Assembly (NCBI GenBank): GCA_003216275.1
Contig: QCJC01000006.1
Location: 1-64,000 of the forward strand
Direction: 5' to 3'
DNA: 64,000 bases
From: Prochlorococcus sp. AG-402-P18
GTDB taxonomy: Bacteria; Cyanobacteriota; Cyanobacteriia; PCC-6307; Cyanobiaceae
Shown here: positions 40,727 to 48,965 of the stretch, piece by piece
Layout of the letters: the number at the start of each line of letters is the position of its first letter
Numbering within the stretch: position 1 is the stretch's first letter
Made by a program: the position numbers and the translations under genes
Notes under the pieces: generated by a model
What the model was told of the DNA's origin: nothing
The model's database searches: none
What the model saw: the letters and a program-made list of their open reading frames with translations, nothing else

Positions 40727-40917
40727 TGGCTAATGAATGGGAACCAAAAGAAGAGCATCAAGCAGTTATTGCAAGGAGTATAGAGTTTATTTCTGATGAA
40801 TTAGCTGAGTTACAAGAGGCTTTGCACTGTCCAAATTCATTTATTGTTGAAATAGCTAATAGGGTAGTATCTGAATATAAAACAAATCAAAACATCATGA
40901 GAAGAGATGAAGAATAA
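40726..40917 (+). CDS. 63-aa acidic helical protein
   Basis: Starts on the last base of the previous stop. Reads EWEPKEEHQAVIARSIEFIS, then DELAELQEALHCPNSFIVEI. The HCPN segment resembles the GCPN of the TGCP proteins. Its stop directly abuts the next ATG. Confidence 0.6.
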   Translation: MANEWEPKEEHQAVIARSIEFISDELAELQEALHCPNSFIVEIANRVVSEYKTNQNIMRRDEE

Positions 40918-41037
40918 ATGGAATTTCTACAATCACATGATTTAAACCAATTGGGTCTTTGGACACCTCTTATTGGAGGTATTCTTCTTTACGTTGGCTT
41001 AAATCTTAAAATCACTGAGGTTGATCCTAATGAGTAA
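40918..41037 (+). CDS. 39-aa membrane peptide
   Basis: Begins immediately after the previous stop. A polar start (EFLQSHDLNQLGLW) leads to a hydrophobic helix (TPLIGGILLYVGLNL) and an acidic end. Last gene of the overlapping run. Confidence 0.55.
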   Translation: MEFLQSHDLNQLGLWTPLIGGILLYVGLNLKITEVDPNE

Positions 41038-41101
41038 TAAATACATCAAAAATGAGTACAACGATAAGAAAAGGTTCAATTTATAAAAATTGTAGTTTGA
41101 G

Positions 41102-41293
41102 ATGAAACAAGGAACTATTGAACTAATCTTTTTTGCTCTGATTTTCTTGAGTCTTCAATTTTGGTGGATAAGGATGACAATTAAAAATGGTCGAACAGGA
41201 GAAGTAGATAAATGGGGGCAAAAAACAACCCAAAAAAAACTAAATGAATTGGAGAAAGCGAAGCAAGATTTAGAAAAACTTTTTCGATCTTAA
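41102..41293 (+). CDS. membrane-anchored coiled-coil protein, 63 aa
   Basis: An N-terminal helix (IELIFFALIFLSLQFWWI) is followed by a basic loop and a coiled coil (KKLNELEKAKQDLEKLF). Same design as the protein at 30198-30404. Unknown function. Confidence 0.6.
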   Translation: MKQGTIELIFFALIFLSLQFWWIRMTIKNGRTGEVDKWGQKTTQKKLNELEKAKQDLEKLFRS

Positions 41294-41322
41294 TTTTCAA
41301 TATTACTAACACTCATTAAATA

Positions 41323-41625
41323 ATGAACTATCAAATTTTGCTTGAAAGCTACGCTGCTGGTGAGGATATTAATAAAGACGAACTATCATTACTTGAATTA
41401 GAACTTGATTCTCAACTAGAATCTATTAAATTTTCTCGCAATCAAGGTTGCACAGAAAAAGCGCCAAAACACATATGCGAGGCTGCTCAAGTATGCGAAG
41501 GTAGTAGTTGGATCACATGCTTTGCTTCAATACTAGATAAGGCTAATCCCCTTTCTCTTGGGAATAAAGCAAGAGGAGCAAAAGTCGTTGATGCACTTCT
41601 AGATAACAATTATCTAATGAATTAA
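41323..41625 (+). CDS. APKHIC/EGSSW-family protein, 100 aa
   Basis: Shares KAPKHICEAAQVCEGSSWIT and SILDKANPLSLGNKARG with the paralog at 29155-29436. The N-terminal half is acidic and helical (NKDELSLLELELDSQLESIK). Three Cys in the central part may be functional. Soluble, unknown function. Confidence 0.7.
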   Translation: MNYQILLESYAAGEDINKDELSLLELELDSQLESIKFSRNQGCTEKAPKHICEAAQVCEGSSWITCFASILDKANPLSLGNKARGAKVVDALLDNNYLMN

Positions 41626-41684
41626 ACTAGGGAGAAAAATTATCAATTTATTATTAATAGACAAATTATTATCAAAGAAATCCA

Positions 41685-41894
41685 ATGAACACTAGTGAAA
41701 GTAGGGAAGAGAGGAAAAAACGTTTTAAAAGTCTGTCAAGTGCAGAAAGAAAAATGTTGATTAGAAAGAAACTAGAACTACAAGGTTTAACAGAGGGAAG
41801 CGGTGTGAAGGAAAAGGATCAATCTTCTTACGAAAAGGAAGAAATGATAGATTTAATTCTATTAACAAGATGTTTTCAAAAGAATAAATTTTAA
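41685..41894 (+). CDS. 69-aa highly charged protein
   Basis: Very rich in Lys, Arg and Glu (SREERKKRFKSLSSAERKML, then EKEEMIDLILLTRCFQK). Likely helical and possibly nucleic-acid- or ribosome-associated, which is a guess from charge only. Confidence 0.55.
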   Translation: MNTSESREERKKRFKSLSSAERKMLIRKKLELQGLTEGSGVKEKDQSSYEKEEMIDLILLTRCFQKNKF

Positions 41895-41948
41895 TAACTC
41901 ATCCAATCAAAATTTGTTTTACGAAATTAGTGACTGCAAAATGGGCAT

Positions 41949-42152
41949 ATGAATAAACCTATTAAAAAAAAGAAAATTACCTTTGCAAGGTTTGCTGTTC
42001 GTACTCTTGCTATTTCTGCAAGCACCCTAGCTCTATTCGATTTTCTTAAAGGAGACTATCAAGCTGGAGGGCTTCTAGCACTTGGATGGTTAACAATCGT
42101 GATCGGAGAGAAAAGGATGTTTAGTGGGAAAAAAACAAATGAAGAAGCCTAA
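41949..42152 (+). CDS. 67-aa membrane protein
   Basis: A basic start (NKPIKKKKITFARFAVRT) is followed by two short hydrophobic segments around a FLKGDYQAGG loop. Predicted helical hairpin. Unknown function. Confidence 0.6.
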   Translation: MNKPIKKKKITFARFAVRTLAISASTLALFDFLKGDYQAGGLLALGWLTIVIGEKRMFSGKKTNEEA

Positions 42153-42288
42153 GAAAATTGCCAACTGTTAACTATCAATAAATCGATCTGCCAAATTCAT
42201 TCAGCTTTTATTCGCTATGCCACCATAAACAAGGTAAAAGTATATAAGTCTTTAAATATTTAGGCAATTTCCCCAACCCATTTGTTCT

Positions 42289-42549
42289 ATGAGTGAGACC
42301 AAGAAAAATAAGAACTTCAATCTGACAGAAATGAGATTCAAGTTTAATGATCTATTTACTGGAATTGCGTTGCTGTTGTGTGCATTTTTATGTGCGTTTA
42401 GCCTTGCACTAATTGCAATAAGATTAGGGCCAATAGCTAAATGGGCTAATTATCAGACTATTTGCGTCGAACAAGAAAGTTTAAAATCTCCAATCGAATG
42501 GGCAGTACGTAAATGCAATGGAAGGTCAAAAGTTTATCAAGTGAAGTGA
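42289..42549 (+). CDS. 86-aa membrane-anchored protein
   Basis: A polar start, one hydrophobic helix (LFTGIALLLCAFLCAFSLAL, about residues 23-42) and a soluble tail with two cysteines (TICVEQ and RKCNGR) that may pair outside the cytoplasm. Unknown family. Confidence 0.6.
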   Translation: MSETKKNKNFNLTEMRFKFNDLFTGIALLLCAFLCAFSLALIAIRLGPIAKWANYQTICVEQESLKSPIEWAVRKCNGRSKVYQVK

Positions 42550-42639
42550 AGGCAACTCAATAAAAGTTATGTTGAGAATTGTCACCATTCAGATGATCAC
42601 CTGTTTCTTAAGAAGCAATAACATCAAATCAATTGTTGT

Positions 42640-43254
42640 TTAGAGCCAAAACAATAGAAATCCCGCCAAAAGTCCAGACATATGACCTAACAAACTAATT
42701 CCAGGCAGGAATGACCAAATAATTCCAACCCCTGTGAGAACAGAAATAGATTTAAGTAATCTTGGATCTTTCTTTAGCTCGCATCCAATGTAAACAAATT
42801 TTTTCTTTCCATAAATTGTAGTCATTAGAATAAACGCGTCGATACCAAATAAAACTCCACTAAATCCAATCGCTAGAGACATTGGATTTCTATAAACCAA
42901 AATATCAACGCACCAACAAATTAACGCTTGGAGAGGCATGATTAATACAATAAAAGCCACAAAGAAATAGTCACTTTGAAGGCTTAAAGATTTAAGAAAA
43001 TATCTAGCTACGATAATTCCAGAGATATTTGCCAATAAATGATTAAAATCACCATGAAAAAAATGGGAGGTAATAATCCTGTATGGCTCATAAAACAAAC
43101 GTCCAGACCAATAAGCAATAGAAGTCTGATCAATTATTCCTAAGAAATCTGTTGCAACGAAGCAAATAGTGCAAGCCAAAAAGGGTACAAAATATTGCCA
43201 ATCATCTTTAGAGATTTTCTCAAGCATTCGTAAATAGATTTGCCAATAATCCAA
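42640..43254 (-). CDS. rhomboid-family intramembrane serine protease
   Basis: A 204-residue protein with six predicted helices. HFFHGDFNHLLANISG (residues 64-79) is the oxyanion/His-Asn segment of helix 2, GFSGVLFG carries the catalytic Ser near 132, and GHMSGLLAG carries the catalytic His near 191. It should cleave single-pass membrane proteins; its many short membrane-protein neighbours are possible but unproven substrates. Confidence 0.9.
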   Translation of the reverse strand: MDYWQIYLRMLEKISKDDWQYFVPFLACTICFVATDFLGIIDQTSIAYWSGRLFYEPYRIITSHFFHGDFNHLLANISGIIVARYFLKSLSLQSDYFFVAFIVLIMPLQALICWCVDILVYRNPMSLAIGFSGVLFGIDAFILMTTIYGKKKFVYIGCELKKDPRLLKSISVLTGVGIIWSFLPGISLLGHMSGLLAGFLLFWL

Positions 43255-43391
43255 TCGTACTTGTTGAATATGATTAATTGAAAAATGAATTGGGTTAAAT
43301 CTTTAACTATTTGAATAAGCGGAAATATATAACTATCAAGAACTTCATCAATAATAAAAAGGACTAAAGCCTAAGGTGAATAAATCTATTA

Positions 43392-43727
43392 TTGATATAC
43401 ATGAAAATTGATTTAAAAAAGAGACTAAATCTCAATAGCTATGAATGGTGGAGAAACCACCGAAGGTTTGTAACCCTTGGGGTGTTTCTGGCATTTTTTG
43501 CTGGCTATGTCAGAGGTCCTTCAGCAAAAGACTTCAAAGTTAATGATATTTGCGGACGCCTTAGCGCTGATTTAATTACAGGGGAAGAAGCTGCAAGAGA
43601 ATTAAAATTAGGAAAGAAAAGAATTGAGGGGCTAGAAGGAAAGAAAGCTGATATTACAAATCACTACTACCATGCCAAGTACTACTGCCAAGGCTACACA
43701 AAAGGCAATGTAGGCTTGGGATACTAA
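43392..43727 (+). CDS. 111-aa membrane-anchored protein
   Basis: The start may be the second Met (KIDLKKRLNL). A basic amphipathic region is followed by a hydrophobic helix (FVTLGVFLAFFAGYV), then a soluble domain with DICGRLSADLITGEEAAREL and KYYCQGYTKGN. Two cysteines. Unknown family. Confidence 0.6.
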   Translation: MIYMKIDLKKRLNLNSYEWWRNHRRFVTLGVFLAFFAGYVRGPSAKDFKVNDICGRLSADLITGEEAARELKLGKKRIEGLEGKKADITNHYYHAKYYCQGYTKGNVGLGY

Positions 43728-43753
43728 TTAACTCATTTGCAAAAATAGCCAGA

Positions 43754-43772
43754 GAAAAGCATTGCACTTTTC
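43754..43772 (-). terminator. terminator of the second histone-like gene
   Basis: GAAAAG-CATTGCA-CTTTTC hairpin 30 bp past the stop, with T-rich sequence after it on the minus strand. The loop resembles that of the paralog's terminator. Confidence 0.6.
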
Positions 43773-43801
43773 ACGCCGCTTGGACGGGTCTGGCTTTTTA
43801 A

Positions 43802-44419
43802 CTAAGCTTTTACAGCTTTAGAACTAACTTTTCTTGCACGCCTCGCAGGTCTGCCTGCTACAGCCTTAGATGTTCTTTTAGAAACTGATTTGGCGGTTGA
43901 AGTTGATTTTTTAGCTTGAGCAGAAGCTACTTTCTTAACTGCGGTCTTAACTTTAGAAGTCTTAACTTTTGCTTTTGAAGCGCTCTTAGCTGGAGCGGCT
44001 TTAGTTGCTGCTTTCTTTGCAATAGCTTTTTTAGCTGCGGTTGTTTTGACAGCAGACTTTTTAGCACCGGTTTTTTTTGCGGCTGTCTTTTTAGCAACGG
44101 GTTTTGCTGAGGCTTTCTTAGCAGTTGAGGACTTACGAGTACGGTGAGAGAGAATCAAAGCCCACTCATCAGCACTAACATTTGCAGGCTTATTACCATG
44201 GATCTCAGAAACTTTTGCAGCTTTCTCAATATCCTTTATTAAGTTTTTCCAAGAAGCAGCATATCGCTTATCAGATTGTGACTTAGCACCGCTCTCAACA
44301 AGAGTTTCAACAACTTGTGATGCTGTTACTTTTTTTCTTCTTCGGTTAAAGATTTCTTTTTGAAGAGTAGCGATCATGGCTTCGCCTTTTGCGCTTACTT
44401 TGATACTTAATTGAGACAT
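43802..44419 (-). CDS. histone-H1-like Lys/Ala-rich protein, 205 aa
   Basis: The first 96 residues nearly equal those of the paralog at 32870-33388. The tail is longer (about 110 residues), built of KKTAAKK, TKAAPAKSA and KVKTSKVKT units, and ends AGRPARRARKVSSKAVKA. Strongly basic; predicted to bind and condense DNA. The constant head with variable tail suggests that tails evolve by repeat slippage. Confidence 0.75.
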   Translation of the reverse strand: MSQLSIKVSAKGEAMIATLQKEIFNRRRKKVTASQVVETLVESGAKSQSDKRYAASWKNLIKDIEKAAKVSEIHGNKPANVSADEWALILSHRTRKSSTAKKASAKPVAKKTAAKKTGAKKSAVKTTAAKKAIAKKAATKAAPAKSASKAKVKTSKVKTAVKKVASAQAKKSTSTAKSVSKRTSKAVAGRPARRARKVSSKAVKA

Positions 44420-44724
44420 TGATTTAAGAATTACCTATATACAACATCTAGCACATTGTGGGTATCCAAACCGAACAATCTATTTACATGTAGATGTAAT
44501 TAGCATTTGCATCTGATTGATTTATATAAAAATAATATTCAAAAAAAGGTATAAGGAGCATATAAAACTAGTCATAGTCATGTTTAGCAAAAAGATAAGG
44601 GAAGTCTCACTTATCGTGAAAATGACTATCAAGAAGGTATTAAAGGTTTATTCTTTAACTAAAAAGAAGGCAATAATAACCAATATTCTACCTAAACACA
44701 AAATACACAATTTCTCCAACGACC

Positions 44725-44874
44725 TTAGCTATCTATTGCAAATGATCTCTCTAATTTGGCTTTTATATTCTTTAAAGATGGTTCTGAGACCTTAAGTATT
44801 TTTTTATAAAAGCCAAAAATCTTAAGACACGCCAAGGGGACAAATATTGTCAGTAGAAAGGTTTTAGTAGGAAT
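44725..44874 (-). CDS. small protein, start uncertain
   Basis: From the Met at about 44877 the chain reads a hydrophobic start (FLLTIFVPLACLKIFGFY) followed by a basic, Ser-rich tail. A plus-strand frame overlaps it. Neither is strongly supported; this one has the more plausible membrane-plus-tail layout. Confidence 0.3.
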   Translation of the reverse strand: MPTKTFLLTIFVPLACLKIFGFYKKILKVSEPSLKNIKAKLERSFAIDS

Positions 44875-44976
44875 CATATGAATGTTATTGGCCAATTCAA
44901 AGCTAAACACTCAAATATTACTTGTTAAAGCTATTTATAAACTGAAGGTCTTTATAAAATTTTAGTTAAGGTCAAG

Positions 44977-45768
44977 ATGATAAAACGAATTAACCAATTA
45001 AATAAAATGCAAGACAGTAAGGATCTCAAAGGGCTTATTTACCAGGTAGCAGCAGCAACAGATAGAGGTCAAAGAATGAACGCGATGATTGCTCCTATGT
45101 ACAAAAATAAATTTGAAGAGATGAATAAACTGGTTGAAGATCTGCTGCCACTATCAGATGAAATAAATCAGAGTTCTATTGAGGGTGAATGGGAACTTAT
45201 TTACTCATCAGTTGAATTATTTAGAAGCTCTCCATTCTTCTTAGCAATTGAAAAGGCTTTAAATGATAAATCTAAAAGCGATTTATTTTTCAAGCTTCAT
45301 CTTCTGCAAGTTGGATCATTTGGTTTATCAACAGTAGGAAGAGTCGGTCAATATATCAATTTTAATAAAGGAGAAATGATCTCCACCTTTGATACTACGA
45401 TCTTTGGTCTTACAACTATCCCTATCCTTGGGTGGTTCAAGCTTTTGCCTACCTTTGGTGGTCGCGTTATAACAATTGCAAAAAAACTTAAATTAAAAGA
45501 CAACATACTTTCTATGGAGTTAGAGAAGACTAAGGTGTCAGAGGTAGATGGTCTTGGTAAAATTCCTTTTGTAGATAGCATTCTCATGGAAAGATGGTAT
45601 CCAGTTAAGACCGTATGGAAACTTCTACCATGGAATAAAGAAAATCCAAATTGTGAAATCAGGGTGATCTATGTGGACAAGGACTTAAGAATCATCCGAG
45701 ATATGCACGGAGCAATATTTGTTTACATACGTCCGTCAATTTCACTTCTTGACCAAACAAAAATTTAA
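44977..45768 (+). CDS. PAP/fibrillin-family protein (plastid-lipid-associated type)
   Basis: A 263-residue protein with a helical N-terminus (about 1-60), then GEWELIYSSVELFRSSPFF, the conserved fibrillin strand pair, and the closing DLRIIRDMHGAIFVYIRP. Fibrillins form lipocalin-like barrels at thylakoid membranes and plastoglobules and bind isoprenoid lipids. It precedes a carotenoid-isomerase-like gene on the same strand, which fits a shared role with pigments. Confidence 0.82.
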   Translation: MIKRINQLNKMQDSKDLKGLIYQVAAATDRGQRMNAMIAPMYKNKFEEMNKLVEDLLPLSDEINQSSIEGEWELIYSSVELFRSSPFFLAIEKALNDKSKSDLFFKLHLLQVGSFGLSTVGRVGQYINFNKGEMISTFDTTIFGLTTIPILGWFKLLPTFGGRVITIAKKLKLKDNILSMELEKTKVSEVDGLGKIPFVDSILMERWYPVKTVWKLLPWNKENPNCEIRVIYVDKDLRIIRDMHGAIFVYIRPSISLLDQTKI

Positions 45769-45863
45769 TCAATATGTTTTTTAATATTCATTTTATTGAG
45801 GCAGTCCCTATGAATTTGTTGTAGAAACCCTAAAGACGAAAAAATCTCTTAATTAAACAATAC

Positions 45864-47393
45864 ATGGAAAATCCAGAAGTAATAGTAATTGGAAGCGGTA
45901 TAGGAGGATTATGTTGCGGCGGATTACTTGCAAAAGCAGGTAAAAAAGTTCTAATTCTTGAGAGCCACTCAAAGCCAGGAGGTGCTGCTCATGGTTTTGA
46001 GAAAAATGGTTATAAATTTGAATCTGGTCCCTCTCTTTGGAGTGGAATAGGTACTTGGCCTACTACAAATCCCTTAGGTCAAGTCCTTAAAGCTCTTAAC
46101 CAAAAAGTCGATTTAATTAAATACCAGGATTGGAATGTTCAAATTCCTGAGGGTGACTACACGATTGGAGTTGGAGATAGACGATTCCTTGATCAGATCA
46201 ATTCAATTAGCGGTAAGGATGCCATTAAAGAATGGGAACAGTTTATTCAAGTGCTTAAACCAATTGGTGCAGCAGCCAATGCAATTCCCTTACTAGCATT
46301 AAATCAAAACAGAGAAACAGTTTTTCAGCTCTTAAAACGTAGTAAAACAATCGTCACTCACTTGAAGTCTTATAAATACCTAGGAGGTGCCTTTGGAAAT
46401 TTAGTTGATGACCATCTTAAAGATCCATTTTTAAGAAATTGGGTTGAATTACTTTGTTTTCTAATAAGTGGTTTAACTAAAGACGAAACTAATGCAGCTG
46501 CAATGGCAACCCTTTTTGATGATTGGTTTAAATCAGAGGCATACCTGGAATACCCAAAAGGAGGAAGTGAATCAATCGTTAAGGCTCTATTAAATGGAAT
46601 GTACTCATTTGGAGGGAAGCTTCGACTTAATTCAAAAGTTAGTCAAATAATTATAAAGAGGAATAAGGCGATCGGAATTGTGTTGCAGAATGGTAAGAAG
46701 ATATTTGCAGATCATATTGTTAGTAATGCAGACATTTGGAACACTGTGGATTTAATACCAAAAGAGATATCTCAAAATTGGAAAGAAGAAAGGGCAAGGA
46801 CTCCAAAATGTAAGTCATTTCTTCATATACATCTTGGTTTTAATGCAGAAGGGCTAGAGAACATCCCTCTCCATTCAATATGGGTTGATGATTGGTCAAA
46901 AGGTATTACTGCCGAAAGGAATGTTGTAGTTCTCTCTATTCCATCGGCATTAGATCCAACAATGTCTCCTCCTAAGAAGCATCTTCTTCACGGGTATACA
47001 CCTGCTAATGAACCGTGGGAGAGATGGGAAAACCTTAAAATAAGTACAAAAGAATATGAAAGAACAAAAGAAGAGCGGTGCTCAGTCTTCTGGAAACCAA
47101 TAAAAAAATTGATACCAGATATAGAAGAAAGAATCGAAATAAAAATGCTAGGGACACCACTTACACATCAAAGATTTTTAAATACAAAAAATGGAAGTTA
47201 TGGTCCAGCATTGTCAGCTGCAGAAGGGCTTTTCCCAGGGAATAAAACTCCAATTAAAAATCTATTGATGTGTGGCTCAAGTACATTCCCAGGAATCGGG
47301 ATACCACCTGTAGCAGCAAGTGGCGCCCTTGCAGCTAATACGATTCTTGGTTCCAAATTTCAAAGAGATCTAATCGAAGAGCTTGACATATAA
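45864..47393 (+). CDS. CrtH-like carotenoid isomerase / phytoene-dehydrogenase-family FAD oxidoreductase
   Basis: A 509-residue protein with an N-terminal dinucleotide fold (VIGSGIGGLCCGGLLAKAGK), the GGAAHGFEKNGYKFESGPSL stretch, and the C-terminal FAD-binding LMCGSSTFPGIGIPPVAASG typical of CrtI/CrtH enzymes. CrtH converts poly-cis lycopene precursors to the all-trans form. It could be a CRTISO paralog acting on another isoprenoid, so I leave out a gene symbol. Complete. Confidence 0.82.
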   Translation: MENPEVIVIGSGIGGLCCGGLLAKAGKKVLILESHSKPGGAAHGFEKNGYKFESGPSLWSGIGTWPTTNPLGQVLKALNQKVDLIKYQDWNVQIPEGDYTIGVGDRRFLDQINSISGKDAIKEWEQFIQVLKPIGAAANAIPLLALNQNRETVFQLLKRSKTIVTHLKSYKYLGGAFGNLVDDHLKDPFLRNWVELLCFLISGLTKDETNAAAMATLFDDWFKSEAYLEYPKGGSESIVKALLNGMYSFGGKLRLNSKVSQIIIKRNKAIGIVLQNGKKIFADHIVSNADIWNTVDLIPKEISQNWKEERARTPKCKSFLHIHLGFNAEGLENIPLHSIWVDDWSKGITAERNVVVLSIPSALDPTMSPPKKHLLHGYTPANEPWERWENLKISTKEYERTKEERCSVFWKPIKKLIPDIEERIEIKMLGTPLTHQRFLNTKNGSYGPALSAAEGLFPGNKTPIKNLLMCGSSTFPGIGIPPVAASGALAANTILGSKFQRDLIEELDI

Positions 47394-47435
47394 AGAACGC
47401 CTATTGTTGCTAGATAGTATGAAAATACAAATCAA

Positions 47436-47699
47436 ATGACTAACTCACTCAATAAAGCTTTTACAGGAGTAATCGCTCTTGCTCTGATTGTGATAGCTGT
47501 AAGTCGAATCCCATTTTCCAGAGAGAAAGAGCTATCAAATTTATGCAGGGAATACTACACAATGTACCTTAATCAAAATGACTATTCATTAAAGGAAAAG
47601 AATGAGAAGATCAAAGTAATTGCAGATAAAACAGGTCTTAAAGCTGAGAAAAATAATGTTGATAATTTTTGTAATTCGTTCTATTTCAACCAAAAGTAG
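47436..47699 (+). CDS. 87-aa membrane-anchored or exported protein
   Basis: Begins TNSLNKAFTGVIALALIVIA, a signal or anchor helix, then a charged chain with two cysteines (LCREYYTMYLNQ and NFCNSF). Lies 42 bp after the CrtH-like gene on the same strand. Unknown family. Confidence 0.6.
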   Translation: MTNSLNKAFTGVIALALIVIAVSRIPFSREKELSNLCREYYTMYLNQNDYSLKEKNEKIKVIADKTGLKAEKNNVDNFCNSFYFNQK

Positions 47700-48207
47700 G
47701 TCTAAATAAGATAAATAGATAAATTGGTCTTAAAGGATTATTCAATTTCTACTAGGAACAAATATATCCCTCATTGTATCGATTGATTTAATATCAATTT
47801 AGTAGTTAAATAAATGAAAATAATAAAGAAAGAAACTTCATCAAATGTCCTTGAACAAATTGATGTCATCAAAGAATAAATCAAGGAATTACAAACATGC
47901 TTAATCATTGGGAAGGCGACAAAGTTGCCACCTTTTGAGTTGCTGAATCCTCAGTAATCAATATTACCGGGTTCCCTTCTCATTAATGATTGACCATCAC
48001 TGGATGAATCTCAAACCCAACTCAAGCGAATAATTTCATACCAGAAACTTCTCTAATAGCTTTAGGAGGTGAGTAAAAATCAACCCAAAGAATTTAAAAA
48101 TCTTTGAATGCCCTGCAGAAAAAAATTTCTTTATCTCGTAAAATCTACATTTTTGAACTCATGATTCAAAAAAAAATTTTATAGAGTTAAAGAAATGTTG
48201 AGAAAAA
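47700..48207. other. gene-free stretch
   Basis: About 500 bases. A hairpin near 47915-47930 (GGCGAC-AAA-GTTGCC with one G-T pair, then ACCTTTTG) may be a terminator. No gene seen. Confidence 0.4.
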
Positions 48208-48768
48208 ATGCCTGAGCTATCAAAAGTCTTTTCATCTAATGACTTTGATGACTGGTTTTCATTGAACGATACTATTATGGGAGGCTCGAGCAAGGCAGTT
48301 TGTAGCGCCTCCTCAAAAGGACTTTCACTAGAAGGAGTTGTCGTTGAGGAAAAAGGGGGTTTTGTTAGTTGCAAATCTCCAATATTTTCACCTCTTCTAA
48401 ATTTATCTAATTATCAAGGTTTTGAATTAAGAATTGAAGGTAAAGGTCGAACTTTAAAATTTGGAGTGTCATGTAAATACGGAATTTTTGGTTTAAGAGA
48501 ATTTTTCTTAGATAAGTCACCTGGTGGGCTCAGATGGGTAGTCGAAATAGATACAAAAAGATTTGGGACAACAATTATCAAAGTTCCTTTTGAAAGCCTT
48601 GAACCAACTGTTCTTGCAAAAAAAGTTTCTTTACCAATTAAATTTAAATCAAATTCTATAAGCCAATTTCAATTACTACATTCCAAATTCGGTAGGCCAG
48701 GAGAAATAAATCCAGGCTTTAAAGCTGGCAAGATTAGTTTCGTATTGAAATCAATTAGTGTTTATTAG
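48208..48768 (+). CDS. CIA30-family protein (NADH:ubiquinone oxidoreductase assembly type)
   Basis: A 186-residue beta-sandwich protein with the family landmark FSLNDTIMGGSSKAV near residue 17, then GGFVSCKSPIF and FGRPGEINPGFKAGKISFVL. Mitochondrial CIA30 helps complex I assembly; cyanobacterial relatives may bind carbohydrate or assist NDH-1, which is not shown here. Complete and single. Confidence 0.85.
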   Translation: MPELSKVFSSNDFDDWFSLNDTIMGGSSKAVCSASSKGLSLEGVVVEEKGGFVSCKSPIFSPLLNLSNYQGFELRIEGKGRTLKFGVSCKYGIFGLREFFLDKSPGGLRWVVEIDTKRFGTTIIKVPFESLEPTVLAKKVSLPIKFKSNSISQFQLLHSKFGRPGEINPGFKAGKISFVLKSISVY

Positions 48769-48965
48769 TACTATTTTTAAATAAATATTTTTAGACTGTT
48801 CTTATTTATAAGGTAATAAAAAACACCATGAATAGTAAATGATTTCTATAGGAATCGAACCGTATAACAAATTAAATCTAAGAAAAAGATTTATAATTGT
48901 ATATAGTCCGATTAATTATGAAAACTCCCTTTGATGCGTTCTTTTAAATATACAACCTCAATAAT

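Noticed and set aside
48845-48870. GGAATCGAACC, which looks like a tRNA T-arm on the minus strand
   Set aside because: The flanking bases do not form a T-stem, and no anticodon or acceptor arm can be built. At most it is a chance match or a tRNA scrap.
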